Assembly (NCBI RefSeq): GCF_030123105.1
Contig: NZ_CP126095.1
Location: 2,294,001-2,358,000, forward strand
Direction of reading: 5' to 3'
From: Paenibacillus sp. G2S3
GTDB lineage: Bacteria; Bacillota; Bacilli; Paenibacillales; Paenibacillaceae
Length of the DNA: 64,000 nt
In this document: positions 61,166-64,000 of the stretch, in pieces
Layout of the letters: each line of letters begins with the position of its first letter
Numbering within the stretch: the first letter of the stretch is position 1
Made by a program: the position numbers and the translations under genes
Notes under the pieces: generated by a model
What the model was told of the DNA's origin: nothing
Databases searched by the model: none
Seen by the model: only the letters and a program-made list of their open reading frames with translations

Positions 61166-61360
61166 TCATTGAAGATACGCAGAATTCTGATGTTCGCAGA
61201 TACTGTAATGGATGATATCCATGGCATCCGCAGGTTCCAGAATACTAAGCCCGTCACGCAGAACGATTACGGAATTTAATTCGTCCTGCTTGAGAAACGG
61301 CATCATATCAGGATACCACCTCATGACGATTGCTGACAGCTTTACCGTTTCCATTTCCAC
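61166..61360 (-). CDS. Small protein of unknown function
   Basis: A 64-residue frame. GTG 61360 follows AAAGGGTG by six bases; the ATG two codons later or the earlier start at 61411 are alternatives. The sequence METVKLSAIVMRWYPDMMPF, then DELNSVIVLRDGLSILEPADAMDI, is soluble and shows no recognised domain. It has its own downstream hairpin and a TATAAT-like box about 120 bases upstream. The ribosome site argues that it is real. Confidence 0.6.
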   Translation of the reverse strand: MEMETVKLSAIVMRWYPDMMPFLKQDELNSVIVLRDGLSILEPADAMDIIHYSICEHQNSAYLQ

Positions 61361-61546
61361 AAAAATCACCCTTTCCTTTTTCGATAGGTCTGAATGGAAT
61401 TCAGTATTCATCGGAAAACGAAGTGCTTGGAAAAAAGAGGGGTAAATCTCAATCTTTATGAAATTGTTAGGGTTCTGCGTGATTATAATATATCACAATT
61501 CTTTGATTGGTGCATTTTCCAATTCAATCCTGTTTATTTCCAAATA

Positions 61547-62368
61547 TTATCTTTTCCGGAAGGAACCCATAACGCCAACTGTCTCGACAATATTTACAAA
61601 CGCTTGAGGATCTGTCGTGCGGATAATACGTTGCAGTTCAGCAAGTTCGTAGCGGGTTGTTACTGTCATTAGCATGTCCTTTTCAACATGAGAATAAGCG
61701 CCTTCTGTTTTAATCTTTGTAACACCACGCTGGAGTCCCATTAGATGCTGCAGGAGCTCATCTGTACGATTTGTTACTATATATACGGTTACCTTTAAAT
61801 GACTGATGTGAATCATGTCCAGAACTTTACCAGTTACGTATATAGATACCATCGATGCAAGAGCCAGGTTCCAGTTGTTATCAAAATATGCCGCGGCAAG
61901 AATAACGAGTCCGTTTAAGCTTACTACCACGTTTCCAACGGGGAAATCGCGGAATTTAGTGATGATGGATCCCAGGATATCAAAACCTCCGGATGAACCA
62001 CCTGCACGGAAGCTGAAGCCGCAGCCAATACCGACCAATACTCCACCAAATACAGAAGAAAGCAGCATATCAGTAGCTACCAAATATTCGGGAATGATCG
62101 TCAAGAACCAGGTTGTTGCCACAACGGATAACATGCTTAGCATAATAAATCTCCGGCCCAGCTGGAACCAACCAGCTACAAGCAAAGGAATATTAAAGAG
62201 CAAGTACAAAAGGCTTATGTTTAATGGTGTAAAGTAACCAACTAACATCGAAAGCCCAGATACTCCTCCGCTGAGTAAGCGATGAGGGATTAGAAAAAGA
62301 TTAAATCCACTGGCAATCAGCGCTGCTCCAAAAATCACTGCAATACAATTCCAAATCTGTCTTAACAA
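61547..62368 (-). CDS. YitT family membrane protein
   Basis: A 273-residue protein. Five or six N-terminal helices (about 8-190) include the repeat FLIPHRLLSGGVSGLSMLVGY and GGVLVGIGCGFSFRAGGSSGGFDI. The C-terminal soluble DUF2179 domain (about 195-270) has KVTVYIVTNRTDELLQHL and GAYSHVEKDMLMTVTTRYELAELQ. Bacillota have several YitT paralogs of unknown function. The start is TTG, six bases after GAGGTGG. It is divergent from cshA; no shared regulator is evident. Confidence 0.88.
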   Translation of the reverse strand: MLRQIWNCIAVIFGAALIASGFNLFLIPHRLLSGGVSGLSMLVGYFTPLNISLLYLLFNIPLLVAGWFQLGRRFIMLSMLSVVATTWFLTIIPEYLVATDMLLSSVFGGVLVGIGCGFSFRAGGSSGGFDILGSIITKFRDFPVGNVVVSLNGLVILAAAYFDNNWNLALASMVSIYVTGKVLDMIHISHLKVTVYIVTNRTDELLQHLMGLQRGVTKIKTEGAYSHVEKDMLMTVTTRYELAELQRIIRTTDPQAFVNIVETVGVMGSFRKR

Positions 62369-62458
62369 GCAAATCCACCTCTATAAATAAATTTAAAAAT
62401 AAACCATGTATGCAATGAAAAGAAAGGAACCCACTGGTATTCCTACTTAGAGTTGTGA

Positions 62459-62700
62459 TATAATGTACAGGATATTCTTGAGTAGGACGTTACAATGGTA
62501 TTTTTGCATTGCATCGGATGTAAAGCTACAGTTGCTCAGGTACAATGAAGTACCTGATGAAAGGGAGGCTTTTCGTCCCAAAAGCGCTATATCATGCAGA
62601 AAAAAGAGCATGATTGGACAGCATATAAATGTGTTTACCGCTACTTAAGAATACAGACAAGCATGTGGAATGTCCACTGTATAGAAGGAGCATGAATAAT
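62459..62700 (+). promoter_or_regulatory. cshA promoter and long structured leader
   Basis: TGA-TATAAT (62459-62464) forms an extended -10; a -35 is weak. The predicted start near 62471 leaves about 230 nt before the start codon. Within it are hairpins TCAGGTAC-AATGAA-GTACCTGA (62536-62557), GGGA...TCCC (about 62563-62579), and CATG...CATG. Such long structured leaders are usual for cold-induced RNA helicase genes. The frame at 62463-62648 lacks a ribosome site and is not called. Confidence 0.55.
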
Positions 62701-64000
62701 TTGAAAACATTCGCAGAATTTGGCTTGGAGCCAAAAGTGCTACAAGCAATCACAGAGTTAGGATTTGAGGAGGCAACACCGATACAGGAGCAGTCAATTC
62801 CATTGGCATTGACTGGGTCGGATCTGATCGGTCAAGCACAGACTGGTACAGGTAAGACTGCTGCTTTTGGTATCCCCCTCATTTCGAAGATTAATCGCGA
62901 AGACGAAAAAATCCTGGCGCTTATTATGGCACCAACACGTGAGTTGGCCATTCAAGTATCAGAAGAAATCGGTAAGCTAAGCCGTTTTAAAGGTCTTCGC
63001 TCGTTGGCAATTTATGGCGGACAAGATATTGGTCGCCAAATCCGTGGTCTTAAGAAGAAACCGCAAATTATTATTGGTACACCAGGACGCTTGCTTGACC
63101 ATATCAACCGTAAGACCATTCGTTTGGACGATGTTCAAACAGTTGTATTGGATGAAGCAGATGAAATGCTGGATATGGGCTTTATGGAAGATATCCAGAC
63201 AATCCTCAAGCTCGTTCCTGAAGAGCGTCAAACTATGTTGTTCTCGGCTACAATGCCTCCAAACATTCAACGTCTTGCACAGCAATTCCTGAACAACCCG
63301 CAACACGTCTCCGTTATTCCGAAACAAATCAGTGCTCCGCTGATTGATCAAGCATATGTTGAAGTACCTGAACGTCAAAAGTTCGAAGCACTTAGTCGTT
63401 TGATTGATATGGAATCTCCTGAGCTTGCAATCGTGTTCGGACGTACGAAACGCCGGGTTGATGAGCTTGCAGAAGCTTTGCAAAAACGTGGATACTCTGC
63501 TGATGGATTGCATGGCGACCTGTCTCAGAACCAACGTGATGCTGTAATGCGTAAATTCCGTGATGGCAGCATTGATGTGCTGGTAGCTACTGACGTAGCG
63601 GCTCGTGGTTTGGACGTATCCGGCGTTACTCATGTAATTAACTTTGACTTGCCACAAGATCCAGAAAGCTATGTACACCGTATTGGTCGTACTGGTCGCG
63701 CTGGTAAAGAAGGTACAGCTTGGTCTTTCGTTACTCCACGCGAAATGGATCACCTGCATTTGATCGAACGCGTTACTCGTCATCGTATTACTCGTAAACC
63801 ATTGCCAACTATGGCTGAGGCTATTGAAGGTAAACAACGCGTAACAGCTGAGCGTTTGCTTGAGATGGTTGAGAACGGTGAATTGAACGAGTACAAAGGT
63901 ATTTCTATTCAATTGCTTGAGCAATATGATTCCGTACAATTGCTGTCGGCTGCAATGAAGCTTCTGACTGGTGATAAGAAGGATTCTGCAATTGAGTTGA
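62701..64000 (+). CDS. cshA: DEAD-box RNA helicase CshA, 3' end cut
   Basis: The frame is open from TTG 62701 to the window end (433 codons visible). Motifs: Q motif [25 protein letters not shown], Ia PTRELA, Ib [54 protein letters not shown]. The close match to Bacillus CshA includes [10 protein letters not shown] and [11 protein letters not shown]. CshA works in RNA decay and ribosome assembly, mainly in the cold. TTG 62701 has AGAAGGAG ten bases upstream; the in-frame ATG at 62692 is only one base from it. The C-terminal basic tail is outside the window. Confidence 0.93.
   Translation, partial: MKTFAEFGLEPKVLQAITELGFEEATPIQEQSIPLALTGSDLIGQAQTGTGKTAAFGIPLISKINREDEKILALIMAPTRELAIQVSEEIGKLSRFKGLRSLAIYGGQDIGRQIRGLKKKPQIIIGTPGRLLDHINRKTIRLDDVQTVVLDEADEMLDMGFMEDIQTILKLVPEERQTMLFSATMPPNIQRLAQQFLNNPQHVSVIPKQISAPLIDQAYVEVPERQKFEALSRLIDMESPELAIVFGRTKRRVDELAEALQKRGYSADGLHGDLSQNQRDAVMRKFRDGSIDVLVATDVAARGLDVSGVTHVINFDLPQDPESYVHRIGRTGRAGKEGTAWSFVTPREMDHLHLIERVTRHRITRKPLPTMAEAIEGKQRVTAERLLEMVENGELNEYKGISIQLLEQYDSVQLLSAAMKLLTGDKKDSAIEL

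Noticed and set aside
62463..62648. 61-residue frame upstream of cshA
   Set aside because: No ribosome site; it overlaps the predicted transcription start and the leader hairpins.
62977..63939. Long 320-residue open frame on the minus strand
   Set aside because: It is fully antisense to the conserved cshA coding region and has no domain or ribosome site; it is a shadow frame.

Overview
The window reads as a chromosomal stretch of a low-to-mid G+C Bacillota, most likely Paenibacillus or a close relative. Reasons: strong AGGAGG-type ribosome sites with frequent GTG and TTG starts; a Gram-positive gene set (LTA-synthase-type sulfatase, YtxH, LapA, YitT, CapA, hemE-hemH-hemY, glutamate racemase, a gamma-D-glutamyl-diamino acid endopeptidase with LysM repeats, a YtpB-type C35 terpene synthase); and Zur, PadR and SufR-type regulation. 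No prophage, insertion sequence, CRISPR array or rRNA operon was seen, and gene content looks mainly core with a few accessory genes.

Layout. 0-5.4 kb: a cut lipoprotein, a small membrane protein, an orphan radical SAM enzyme, a bile-acid:Na+ symporter-type transporter and a chemotaxis receptor. 5.5-14.4 kb: hisS with an elaborate attenuator-like leader, an HD phosphohydrolase, the DEAD-box helicase dbpA, a 600-bp gene-free region of 51-bp repeats, an ABC exporter, a CynX-type MFS transporter, a methyltransferase and tRNA-Leu(CAG). 14.8-19.6 kb: a PadR/DUF2812 pair under an 18-bp-arm palindrome, a five-PAS hybrid histidine kinase and a NusG-domain-II protein. 19.6-24.1 kb: a zinc locus with a perfect Zur box; one side encodes cysteine-poor ribosomal protein L33 and a ZagA-type GTPase, the divergent side a second COG0523 GTPase plus a YcgR/YcgQ-like permease pair.

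24.2-38.4 kb is a run of small housekeeping and accessory genes: DUF6157, GNAT, MBL hydrolase, double-HTH protein, Dabb protein, DUF86, a SufR-like regulator, YtxH, racE, LysM-M14 endopeptidase, YkvA-like protein, a histidine-substituted HesB protein, a DUF1450 protein, an LTA-synthase-type enzyme, an RNA methyltransferase, an O-methyltransferase and an MFS pump. 38.7-42.2 kb is the hemE-hemH-hemY haem operon, preceded by a promoter and an intrinsic terminator. 42.3-49.1 kb carries CapA, a glycerophosphodiesterase, an FAH-family protein, DUF92, TetR, an ABC-F protein and a TPR protein on the plus strand.

49.3-55.8 kb is mainly minus strand: phosphodiester glycosidase, M42 peptidase, LapA, pepF, two small proteins and an MFS transporter, with a plus-strand cold-shock gene. 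56.0-64 kb: ytpB, a 6-phosphofructokinase gene, a MATE exporter, a DUF4015 glycoside hydrolase-like protein, a small protein, a YitT protein, and cshA, which has a long structured leader and runs off the window. The most notable signals are regulatory RNA candidates (hisS, hemE and cshA leaders), the Zur-controlled zinc-sparing locus, the Cys-to-His HesB variant and the covarying 51-bp repeats. All functional names come from motif recognition by eye; no database search was run.
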